A stretch of 64,000 nucleotides of DNA. Source: Aerococcus sp. UBA6277. GTDB lineage: Bacteria; Bacillota; Bacilli; Lactobacillales; Aerococcaceae. The notes beneath the pieces were generated by a model. It had not been told where the DNA came from. It made no database searches and saw nothing but the letters and a program-made list of their open reading frames with translations. A program made the position numbers and the translations under genes. Each line of letters opens with the position of its first letter. Positions within the stretch are counted from its first letter, which is position 1. Positions 16,853-24,687 of the stretch are shown in pieces. The stretch is taken from NCBI RefSeq assembly GCF_002440555.1, contig NZ_DJUR01000019.1:1-64000 (forward strand). Reading direction: 5' to 3'.

Positions 16853-16923
16853 GTGGTTTATAATGATGTTTCATGGAAATTTTATACTAATAAAATTCTT
16901 AGATTAGAAAAACAGCTTTAGCA

Positions 16924-17106
16924 ATTCGTAACCTTTCTATCACAAAATCAACACAATTTTGATTGATATTTTCATAATTTCTTCAAAAGTATCGCTTATT
17001 ATATAAACATACCCAATAAAGAAACCAAACTTTTCTTCATAAATCTTTCTCCTCCCAAAACGAAAGATTACAAAAAACCAGTCGTCCTCCCAACGGCTGG
17101 TTTTTT
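16924..17106 (+). ncRNA. Putative small RNA gene, copy 2, with anti-SD hairpin loops
   Basis: Second copy, 999 bp downstream of copy 1. It keeps the inverted repeat (16946-16964), the TATTATATAA -10 and hairpin 1: AATCTTTC 17042-17049, loop with TCCTCCC, GAAAGATT 17062-17069. The terminator stem has changed to AACCAGTCG (17076-17084) and CGGCTGGTT (17094-17102): one T-A pair is now C-G and one C-G is now a T-G wobble. Its loop is now TCCTCCCAA. Pairing and the CUCCC loop survive although bases changed, which points to a structural RNA. Confidence 0.6.
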
Positions 17107-17280
17107 AATGCCCATATCTGAAAATATACATAGAAATATTTTTGGCAATACAAACTATTTTATAGACCATAGTTGAATAAGCTTAAGCAAAGACTACATT
17201 TTATATTCAATAATCTTGAAAATCCTTATTTATGGATTATTATTTAATGAGAAATTCCAAGTCATGAGATTTGTAATATC

Positions 17281-17462
17281 AAAGCTAAGGCTGACGCTTT
17301 CCTAGCATGCCTTAGCAATAAAAAGGAGGGATGGCCCACAACAATCTGTTTGGCGTGTACGCCTTACAGATTGTGTCGCCAGACAAGTCTTCAGACCGAG
17401 ACTGAAGACGGTCCTACTGCTTTTTAAGGCAATGATAGGAAAAAGCAAAAGCCGAAGGCTTA
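17281..17462. repeat. Nested inverted-repeat element (MITE-like or structured RNA)
   Basis: The imperfect outer arms contain TTTCCTAGCATGCCTTA (from about 17300) and the reverse complement of TTTCCTATCATTGCCTTA (about 17423-17440), with GGCT-rich ends near 17287 and 17458. Inside are two perfect palindromes. The first is ACAATCTGT (17341-17349) / ACAGATTGT (17366-17374), with GGCGT/ACGCC nested within it. The second is GTCTTCAG (17387-17394) / CTGAAGAC (17402-17409). No open frame. A single related arm (CTTCGG…TTTCCTAGCATTGCC) occurs at about 4945-4975. Confidence 0.65.
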
Positions 17463-17529
17463 GTAAATTACTGTGGTTTTAAAAACTCACTAAATTACTA
17501 CACCTCGTTCAAGGTTTACTAATTTACTA
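17461..17529. repeat. Three spaced TACTAAATTACTA-like repeats
   Basis: TAGTAAATTACT (17461-17472), ACTAAATTACTA (17489-17500) and TACTAATTTACTA (17517-17529) recur at 28-29 bp intervals just past the 3' end of pgeF. They resemble near-palindromic operators but sit in a 3' flank. Confidence 0.45.
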
Positions 17530-17547
17530 CATAATGTATAAACACTG

Positions 17548-18312
17548 CTACATTTTTCTCGTGATAAAGTTGAAATGTCTACCAGGTGTTTTGTCTAAGC
17601 GGTATGAAAAACCATCAACCATTGCTAAAGTATCTTGGTCAGATAATTGAATATTTTCTGGCAAGAAGCCCACCCGTTTCAACTGCTCAGAAACCGTTGC
17701 TTGATTATCCACTAAATACTTCCCGCGACCATCATCCCATTGCACAAAGTCATCCGCATAACCAAGGACCTTAAATTGGTCCGCCACATCTTGGTCCACT
17801 TCAAAAGATTTCTGTGCAATCGAAGGACCAAGAATAGCCATGATGTTACCCATGTAAATATCTGGGTTTTCATTTTTGATTTGTGCAAAAGTAGTTGACA
17901 CGATATCTTGAACAGTCCCTTTCCAGCCTGAATGGATGGCACCAATTAAACCAGTATTTTCGTCATAAAAAATCACAGGGACACAATCTGCCGTAAAGAC
18001 GCCAACAACCACATCACTTTCATAAGTGTACAAGGCGTCCACATCATCCACCGCATCTTCAGTTGACAGACTACCGCGTCCCCGGTCTCCAGCTTTGACA
18101 TGGTAAGTTTTTTTGGAATGGGTCTGGTTAGCGAAAACGAACTGGTCATCGTCAACCTCTAATGCCTCTGCTAAAGTTTGTCGATTAGCGATAATCAGCG
18201 ATGCATCTTCCCCAGTATGTAGGGCTAAATTGCCGTTAAGGGCTTGGTTGGTGTCTTTTAAAGTCGTACCAGCAATTAAATTTTCTGGTGTGTCATAGAA
18301 TTGGATCGTCAT
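17548..18312 (-). CDS. pgeF: Peptidoglycan editing factor PgeF (LACC1/YfiH/DUF152 family)
   Basis: Family of purine nucleoside phosphorylase/oxidase-like enzymes; the E. coli member removes wrong residues from cell-wall precursors. The 254-residue protein shows the His/Cys metal set: NQTHSKK, GVFTADCVPVIFYD and GAIHSGWKGT, followed by GPSIAQKSFEVD. Start 18312 is preferred to 18321, because AAAGG overlaps the earlier ATG. It is monocistronic and divergent from the M16C peptidase gene. Confidence 0.88.
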   Translation of the reverse strand: MTIQFYDTPENLIAGTTLKDTNQALNGNLALHTGEDASLIIANRQTLAEALEVDDDQFVFANQTHSKKTYHVKAGDRGRGSLSTEDAVDDVDALYTYESDVVVGVFTADCVPVIFYDENTGLIGAIHSGWKGTVQDIVSTTFAQIKNENPDIYMGNIMAILGPSIAQKSFEVDQDVADQFKVLGYADDFVQWDDGRGKYLVDNQATVSEQLKRVGFLPENIQLSDQDTLAMVDGFSYRLDKTPGRHFNFITRKM

Positions 18313-18436
18313 AAGGTTCATCCTTTCTGCTTTCAGTTACGCTTATTATAGCAAACAAGCGGTCTGACTAATAAAGTCCTGCAAAAACTGTTAAAATATA
18401 AGGAAACAAGAAAATGATCGATAAGGAGATAATTGT

Positions 18437-21361
18437 ATGACAACCAGCTTGAACAAAGGGGACCAATTACATGGTTTCACCCTTGTAGATAGTCAATTTA
18501 TTCAAGATGCTAACGCCCAAGTCCACACCTTTGCCCACGAACAATCTGGGGGCCAAGTGATTTGGGTTGAAAATGACGACCAAAACCGTTCATTTGGGAT
18601 TGGTTTTAAAACACCACCAAAAGATTCAACTGGTGTAGCCCATATCGTGGAACATTCAGTCCTTTCTGGATCACGTAAATATCCAGCTAAAGATCCATTT
18701 ATGACCATGTTGAAAACGTCAATGAATACCTTCCTAAATGCCATGACCTTTTCAGATATGACCATTTACCCAGTGTCTTCTATGAATGAAGAAGACTTCC
18801 ATAACCTAACGAATGTTTATTTAGACGCCGTTTTCTTCCCTAAAATGACCAGTGAAGAAAATATTTTCCGCCAAGAAGGTTGGCATAAAGAATTATTCGA
18901 CAAGGATGAGCCAATAGTCTATAACGGGGTCGTTTACAATGAAATGCGTGGCGCTTATTCAGACGCAGAACGCATTATTATGCAAGATGTTACGGCAAAT
19001 ATGCACCCAGGCTCAACCTATGCCCACGAATCAGGTGGCTATCCTTATGATATTCCTGACTTGACCTTTGAAAACTTTAAACAATTCCACGCCGACCATT
19101 ACCGTCCAGACAATGCTTTAGCCTATGTCTACGGAGATATTGATATTGACCGTACTTTGAGTCAAATCAATGGCGATTTCTTTAGTGAATTCTTGAAAAA
19201 TGACCAGCAAGTTCAATTTGACTTGCCAGAAACAAAGGATGGCCACATCGAATACCTGGCCTTTTATGACGCTGATGAACGCAAGACAGCCGAACATGAT
19301 TCTTACCTTACCTATATGACCCATGTAGGTGCATCTACAGACTTGACAAATAATTACGTGACCAATATTTTAAGTGACGCTTTAATTGAATCTGAAGCTG
19401 CACCAATTCGCCAAGCCCTTATTGAAGCCGGGCTAGCGGAAGAAGTTGAAGCCATTGGGTCAGACGGTTACTACCTAGATTTCGGTCTAGTCCTGAAACA
19501 ATTCAATCCAGCCAATAAGGACAAGGCGCTTGCTGTAATCAATGAAACCTTAACTGACCTAGTAGCCAACGGGATTAACCGCGACCTACTTGAAGGGGTC
19601 ATCAATACCCGCGAATTCGCAGCCCGTCAAGCCGGCGGTGCCATGAAGGGGATTACCTATGAAATCCAAATGACCATGGCATGGCGGTATGGCATGTCTC
19701 CGACCGAAGTCCTTCATTTTTCGAAATATTTCGACGATTTAAGAGCGAAGTTAGCCACTGACTTCTATGAAAAATGGCTTCAAGACAACTTGATAGCGGC
19801 AGATGCCAGCTTAGTCGGTATTTACCAACCAAAAGTTGGCTTATTCAAAGAACAGGACGACCAACTAGAAGCCAAGTTAGCTGCTGAAAAAGCCGCAATG
19901 ACTGACCAAGACATTCAAGCATTAATTCAGGAAAATCAAGCACTGCGGGTCTACCAAGACACACCGGATACCGAAGAAGCCCGTCAAGCCCTACCGAAAT
20001 TAGATATTTCTGACGTACCGCGGACAACCCAATCGATTGCCGAAGAAACATTAACCGGCCAACAAGGGGTGCCTGTCCTTTTCCATGAACAAGACGCATC
20101 AGGCATTCGCTATGTACAAATGGCTTACAAATTAGACCATATTGCAGCGGAAGACTTGCCATACGTGAATTATGTGACCATATTATTAGGCTTATTGAAC
20201 ACAGAAAATTATGACTATAGCCAAATGGATATTGAAATGATGAAGGCAACAGCTGGCATTTCCATGCGACCAAAAGTCTTGACTATTGAGGGTTCTAAAG
20301 ATGGTTATGCGCCAATTTTAGTGGCTTCGTTTGCAGCAATTGGTGATCATTCAGCGCGTGGATTTGAACTCCTACAAGACACCATGAAATTCACGGACTT
20401 CTCAGACAAGGCCCGCATTTTAAACGTCTTGCAACGGGTGAAATTCAATATGAGTCAGTCATACGAAGGGGCTGGCCACCGCGTAGCCATTTCTAGACTG
20501 CGGTCATTCTACTCACAAGCAGCTAAGTATGAAAACGTCGTTTCAGGACTATCATTCTATGACCACATGACCGATTTAATCGAAAACTTATCGACCAAGG
20601 CAGATGACTTTATTGCTAAATTGATTGAAGTGAATGGCAAAATATGGGATCCTCGCATGCTGACAGTCAGTTTGACAGCAGATGCAGCGGATAAAACCAC
20701 ATTACTTGAACAAGTTGATCACTTTATCGATCAAGCTGACCAGACGGATAGTATTGAACCTGTATCTGTTGAGTTTGATTTAGTGGGCAACAACTACCAC
20801 GAAGCTATTCAAACCAATGGGAACGTCCAATACGTATCCGTAGGTGGGCGCGTGCCAATTGAAGACTACAATGGTCGTTATGTTGTCTTCGCCAATATCT
20901 TATCTAAAGACTACTTACACGAAAATATTCGTGCCAAAGGTGGTGCCTATGGTGCAGGTATCAGTCTAACATCATCAGGTGACGTCACAACCTATTCATA
21001 CCGGGATCCGAACGTAGATAAGACAGTAGATGTATATCATAAGCTACCGGAATTCTTAGCCAATCCAGGACTAAGCCAAGACGACCTTGACCAACTGATT
21101 ATTGGTTCAATGACCGCCTTCCATTATCCATTAACACCAGCCAGTGTAAATAACTTGATGGTGACACGTCACTTTAGAGGCATGACCAAAGATATGGTAG
21201 ACGCACGATTAAGCCAGGCGTTAGATACCAAAGTTGCAGATCTAGTTGCCTTTAAAGATCAAATTCAAATCGCACTAGACGCAGATAATTTAGTCGTTTT
21301 TGGAAATAAGCAAAAAATCGACGACTCAGCTCAAACCTTCAACAACAAACGTACGATTTAA
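18437..21361 (+). CDS. M16C family zinc metallopeptidase (presequence protease/Cym1-like)
   Basis: Large clamshell peptidase related to PreP/Cym1, which degrades short unstructured peptides. At 974 residues it has the M16C length. The inverted zinc motif is H69-IV-E72-H73, and the distal zinc glutamate is probably E169 (VYNEMRGAYSD). Four homologous domains are expected, and the RAKGGAYG segment near residue 835 is the conserved C-terminal Arg/Tyr region. No signal peptide, so cytoplasmic. AAGGAG precedes ATG 18437. A bidirectional terminator follows the stop. Confidence 0.92.
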   Translation: MTTSLNKGDQLHGFTLVDSQFIQDANAQVHTFAHEQSGGQVIWVENDDQNRSFGIGFKTPPKDSTGVAHIVEHSVLSGSRKYPAKDPFMTMLKTSMNTFLNAMTFSDMTIYPVSSMNEEDFHNLTNVYLDAVFFPKMTSEENIFRQEGWHKELFDKDEPIVYNGVVYNEMRGAYSDAERIIMQDVTANMHPGSTYAHESGGYPYDIPDLTFENFKQFHADHYRPDNALAYVYGDIDIDRTLSQINGDFFSEFLKNDQQVQFDLPETKDGHIEYLAFYDADERKTAEHDSYLTYMTHVGASTDLTNNYVTNILSDALIESEAAPIRQALIEAGLAEEVEAIGSDGYYLDFGLVLKQFNPANKDKALAVINETLTDLVANGINRDLLEGVINTREFAARQAGGAMKGITYEIQMTMAWRYGMSPTEVLHFSKYFDDLRAKLATDFYEKWLQDNLIAADASLVGIYQPKVGLFKEQDDQLEAKLAAEKAAMTDQDIQALIQENQALRVYQDTPDTEEARQALPKLDISDVPRTTQSIAEETLTGQQGVPVLFHEQDASGIRYVQMAYKLDHIAAEDLPYVNYVTILLGLLNTENYDYSQMDIEMMKATAGISMRPKVLTIEGSKDGYAPILVASFAAIGDHSARGFELLQDTMKFTDFSDKARILNVLQRVKFNMSQSYEGAGHRVAISRLRSFYSQAAKYENVVSGLSFYDHMTDLIENLSTKADDFIAKLIEVNGKIWDPRMLTVSLTADAADKTTLLEQVDHFIDQADQTDSIEPVSVEFDLVGNNYHEAIQTNGNVQYVSVGGRVPIEDYNGRYVVFANILSKDYLHENIRAKGGAYGAGISLTSSGDVTTYSYRDPNVDKTVDVYHKLPEFLANPGLSQDDLDQLIIGSMTAFHYPLTPASVNNLMVTRHFRGMTKDMVDARLSQALDTKVADLVAFKDQIQIALDADNLVVFGNKQKIDDSAQTFNNKRTI

Positions 21362-21370
21362 GCGAAAAAA

Positions 21371-21419
21371 TTAAAAGAGAGAAAAAAGATTTCGAAATGA
21401 AATCTTTTTTCTCTCTTTA
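21371..21419. terminator. Bidirectional terminator after the M16C peptidase gene
   Basis: AAAGAGAGAAAAAAGATTTC pairs with its reverse complement around a five-base loop. It ends in A and T tracts on either side, so it can also stop the convergent small-protein genes. Confidence 0.88.
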
Positions 21420-21456
21420 TTTAGTTTATTGAAATTTGTATTGTCCCAGTCTCATC

Positions 21457-21627
21457 TCAATATTTAAAAGATAATATTCCACGGCATACAATGAGGATAA
21501 CGAATAAAGATCTAGAAAAATATTCAAATTGCAAATTGAAACCAACTATTAACGTGTATGCAACATAGATGATTAACAATAAAAGTAATAGCATATTCGT
21601 TAATCGTTTTTTTCTTTTAACACCCAT
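21457..21627 (-). CDS. Small membrane protein, 56 residues, unknown function
   Basis: ATG 21627 to TGA 21457. The protein has a basic start (MGVKRKKRLTN), a leucine-rich helix (MLLLLLLIIYVAYTLIVGF), a polar turn and a second hydrophobic stretch (SLFVILIVCRGILSF). The positive-inside start and two helices make it a believable small integral membrane protein. The ribosome binding site (GAAGATAGAG) is modest. It follows another small membrane protein gene on the same strand after a 60-base gap. Confidence 0.5.
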   Translation of the reverse strand: MGVKRKKRLTNMLLLLLLIIYVAYTLIVGFNLQFEYFSRSLFVILIVCRGILSFKY

Positions 21628-21687
21628 TCTCTATCTTCTTTCGTATGCAAATAGACCATACTCTTTGGGAAATGTAATTCATTTTGC

Positions 21688-21879
21688 TTATTGTAGGCCT
21701 AAAGCCTCTCCAAATGTGAGGGCAACAAAGGCCAAGAGTAATAAGACCCCGCCAACAACCTTCAAACGGGCTTGTTGGGCAGCAGTCATACCTTCAGGGG
21801 TTTGCCCCTTCCAAACGATATAAACATTGACTAAAATACATAAAATGGCAAAGATGGTTCCGACTAAATAACGGCTCAT
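21688..21879 (-). CDS. Small membrane protein, 63 residues, unknown function
   Basis: Two hydrophobic helices (LVGTIFAILCILVNVYIVW and VVGGVLLLLAFVALTFG) joined by a polar loop GQTPEGMTAAQQARLK. AAAGGAG lies seven bases before ATG 21879. Only 14 bases separate it from the upstream secreted-protein gene, so the two are probably cotranscribed. No family recognised. Confidence 0.7.
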   Translation of the reverse strand: MSRYLVGTIFAILCILVNVYIVWKGQTPEGMTAAQQARLKVVGGVLLLLAFVALTFGEALGLQ

Positions 21880-21893
21880 ATAGACTCCTTTAG

Positions 21894-22565
21894 CTATAAT
21901 TGTGATAATCTCACTTCGACAGAAGTTGTCACAGCTTGATTGTTGATACGACTAGTCCCAGAAACGGTCCACTCGATTGATTTAATTTCGTTCGTATAAC
22001 GGTCAGTCACCAATTGAATTTGGTGGACAGCGTCGTTGTTGTAAGACTCGCTCACAATACCATTCAATAAATTGGTTAATTGCTCATTTTGCCCAGAGAA
22101 AGAAACCGTTTGGTCACTTAAAGAACCGGTCCATTCACCAATTGTATCAAGCGTCGTTAATATACTGTGGATTTCACTAAGAGATAGGACATTTAAACGG
22201 TCTAAGTGAGAGTCATTGGTTAAACTTTGTTGCCAATCGCTGCCATTCTCCTTGTAGGTAGACTGGGCGTTGTGTGTTTCAACTTGTAAGATGGCATCAT
22301 CACCGCCAGAAGCAAGATCTTTTTGAATAAGCGTTCCAAAAAAGTTGTCAGCATTATCATAAGAAAGGGTCGACATAACCGTTTCAGTATTTGCGGGTTC
22401 ATTAGTTACCTGTTCGATGGTCGTAGATTGCTTGTAGGATTGGGTTTCAGTTAAAGTTTCATTGACCGCATTACCTAATTCAGTTGATGATTCACGCGCT
22501 TCAACGTGGTTACCAACTAGTAACATGATGCTCGCCAATAAAACCCATTTAAGTAGTTTTCGCAT
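21894..22565 (-). CDS. Secreted protein, unknown function
   Basis: From ATG 22565 the protein begins MRKLLKWVLLASIMLLVGNHVEARES, a Sec signal peptide with a likely signal peptidase I cut after VEA and no lipobox cysteine. About 200 polar, Ser/Thr/Asn-rich residues follow, with alternating strand-like segments and no cysteines. A GTG three codons upstream (22574) overlaps the AAAGGGTG ribosome binding site, so the ATG is preferred. Its neighbour is a two-helix membrane protein, suggesting a small envelope-associated operon. I do not recognise the family. Confidence 0.7.
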   Translation of the reverse strand: MRKLLKWVLLASIMLLVGNHVEARESSTELGNAVNETLTETQSYKQSTTIEQVTNEPANTETVMSTLSYDNADNFFGTLIQKDLASGGDDAILQVETHNAQSTYKENGSDWQQSLTNDSHLDRLNVLSLSEIHSILTTLDTIGEWTGSLSDQTVSFSGQNEQLTNLLNGIVSESYNNDAVHQIQLVTDRYTNEIKSIEWTVSGTSRINNQAVTTSVEVRLSQL

Positions 22566-22574
22566 TTCAGGCAC

Positions 22575-22986
22575 CCTTTATATTTATATTTTAAGTAGTT
22601 CGAAGATTGGGAATGTTTATGACGATATACGTCAAAGGTGATTTCACCTAATATCTCTATTCTATAGAACTTTTGTGAAGATTTAAAGACCAATCCTTTA
22701 AATATGCCATTAATTTTCCTTGATTTCAACCACTTGGAAGGGGTCACAGATTTTGAAAAAATATTCGCAGTATTTTGCAGATTTATAACGTATAAACTAG
22801 CAAGACCTTTAAAAAATGCGAATACGATAGCTTGGTAGAGCTAAAATTATCCCATTGGGCAATCTTTCTGTATAATAACTGTAATGTGATATTGAATTTA
22901 ATCAATCCACAAAGCAAGAAAGTGAAATAGCGTCGTGAAAAAATAGGGATAGACATTTAGATTAGGCGAAAGCGGGGGCTAATGGT
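22575..22986. other. Divergent intergenic region upstream of the amylase gene
   Basis: It carries the amylase promoter: TATAAT at 22871-22876, with TTATCC (22847-22852) 18 bp upstream as a weak -35. The rest is AT-rich. A minus-strand frame at 22517-22747 overlaps the secreted-protein gene and has no convincing start. No cre site with a full match was seen. Confidence 0.55.
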
Positions 22987-24585
22987 ATGGTGATGAACGG
23001 TGTATTAATGCAATATTTTGAGTGGGACTTACCTGATGATGGTAGTTTATGGAAAAAGTTAGCGGAAGATGCAGAACACTTGGCATCAATCGGGATTTCT
23101 CATGTGTGGATGCCACCAGCAACTAAAGGTCAATCGAGTAGTGACGTTGGGTATGGGACTTACGACTTGTTTGATATTGGGGAATTTGATCAAAAAGGGA
23201 CGGTTCGTACCAAATACGGGACCCGCCAAGAATACCAAGCGGCCATTGATGCCTTACATGAACAGGATATTTGGGTGCTAGCGGATGCTGTTTTAAATCA
23301 TAAAGGTGGGGCTGATGAAACGGAAGTATTCCAAGCCTACCCAATGAACCCAACAAATCGACAAGAAAAACTTGGAGAAGCCCGGGATATTGAAGGTTGG
23401 ACTAAATTTACTTTTCCGGGTCGGAATGGTGAATACTCAGATTTTATTTGGGATTTTAACTGCTTCTCTGGGATTGACTTTGATCAAAAAACAGGTGAAA
23501 GTGGTATTTTCATGATTAAAGGTGAGAATAAGGGTTGGGCCGATAATGAAGATGTTGATAGTGAAAATGGGAACTTCGACTACTTAATGTTTGCAGATAT
23601 CGATTATGGTAATCCTTATGTTCAAGAAGAAGTCTTAAAATGGGCGCATTGGTATCTAGATACTTTTAATTTAAATGGCTTTAGAATGGATGCCTTAAAA
23701 CATATCGATTTTGCTTTTATCGACCAACTGATATCTGCTTTACGAGAAAGTAATCCAGATATTTATGTTGTAGGGGAATACTGGCAAAGTAATACCGGTG
23801 TACTTTTCGATTATTTAGCGGAAACGGATTATCAAATTGACCTATTTGATGTGGCCTTACATCAACGTTTTAAACAAGCAGCTACATCGTGGGATCAATT
23901 TGATATGGGATCACTGCTTGAGGGATCACTTTTAAAAGATCGACCGGATCTAGCTGTACCATTCGTCGATAATCATGATTCTCAGCCTGGACAAGCCCTC
24001 GAGTCGTGGGTAGATGAATGGTTTAAACCGATTGCTTATGGTCTGATTCTCTTACATCAATCAGGCTTACCAGCTATTTTCTACGGAGACTATTATGGTA
24101 TTGAAAGTATCGACTACCAAGGTTTCCAAGAGACCTTAGATAAGCTTTTAGCCTTAAGACGGGAAAATGCCTACGGTGACCAACATGATTATTTTGACCA
24201 TAAAAATTGTATCGGTTATACCCGAACTGGCGATGATGAACATCCAGATGGCCTCGCTTTTATCGCAACTAACGGTGAACAGGCGAAGAAGCGTATGTAT
24301 GTAGGAGAACTCCATGCTGGAGAAGAGTGGGTAGACGCGATGGGTGAAATTGAAGAATCGGTAACCATTGAAGGTGATGGTACTGGTGTATTTAAAGTAC
24401 ATGCTGGGTCAATGTCCGTTTGGGTAAACAAGTCTGATGCAGAGCATATTGACGGTGAAGCAGATGAAGATTTTGAAGATACTAGCTATCTTGAAGAAAC
24501 CCCAACTGAAGAAATGGCTGAACCGGATGTAGAAGCAGCACAAGTGGCAGATGCACAAGTAGCTGCTGCTGATCAGAGCGCGTAA
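22987..24585 (+). CDS. amyS: Cytoplasmic alpha-amylase (GH13) with acidic C-terminal tail
   Basis: Hydrolyses internal alpha-1,4 bonds of malto-oligosaccharides or glycogen-like polymers. Catalytic residues of GH13 are visible: nucleophile Asp235 in GFRMDALKHID, acid/base Glu264 in VVGEYW, and Asp328 in FVDNHDSQPG. The start MVMNGVLMQYFEWDLP lacks a signal peptide, so the enzyme is intracellular. The catalytic plus C-domain ends near residue 481 (HAGSMSVWVN). A further 51 residues rich in Glu, Asp and Ala, lacking Arg and with almost no Lys, are unusual for this family. GGGGG precedes ATG 22987; ATG 22993 is an alternative start. Confidence 0.92.
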   Translation: MVMNGVLMQYFEWDLPDDGSLWKKLAEDAEHLASIGISHVWMPPATKGQSSSDVGYGTYDLFDIGEFDQKGTVRTKYGTRQEYQAAIDALHEQDIWVLADAVLNHKGGADETEVFQAYPMNPTNRQEKLGEARDIEGWTKFTFPGRNGEYSDFIWDFNCFSGIDFDQKTGESGIFMIKGENKGWADNEDVDSENGNFDYLMFADIDYGNPYVQEEVLKWAHWYLDTFNLNGFRMDALKHIDFAFIDQLISALRESNPDIYVVGEYWQSNTGVLFDYLAETDYQIDLFDVALHQRFKQAATSWDQFDMGSLLEGSLLKDRPDLAVPFVDNHDSQPGQALESWVDEWFKPIAYGLILLHQSGLPAIFYGDYYGIESIDYQGFQETLDKLLALRRENAYGDQHDYFDHKNCIGYTRTGDDEHPDGLAFIATNGEQAKKRMYVGELHAGEEWVDAMGEIEESVTIEGDGTGVFKVHAGSMSVWVNKSDAEHIDGEADEDFEDTSYLEETPTEEMAEPDVEAAQVADAQVAAADQSA

Positions 24586-24613
24586 GTAGTACTTAACCCA
24601 CATGGTCTAACGT

Positions 24614-24641
24614 TTAGAAATCTGCTAATCAATGGTACAAT
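24614..24641 (+). promoter_or_regulatory. Probable promoter of dut-radA
   Basis: TTAGAA (24614-24619), 16 bp, TACAAT (24636-24641) with an extended TGG just before the -10. The -35 is weak. Confidence 0.45.
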
Positions 24642-24687
24642 AGGTCAGTAAAATTCAAGTATGGGTAGTAAAGGATGGAATTTGTTT

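Noticed and set aside
17108-17547. An antisense or protein-coding gene in the nested-repeat region
   Set aside because: All six frames are broken within a few dozen codons; structure, not coding, explains the conserved parts.
22517-22747. 76-codon minus-strand frame upstream of the secreted-protein gene
   Set aside because: Overlaps the signal-peptide gene in another frame and contains that gene's ribosome binding site; no convincing start.
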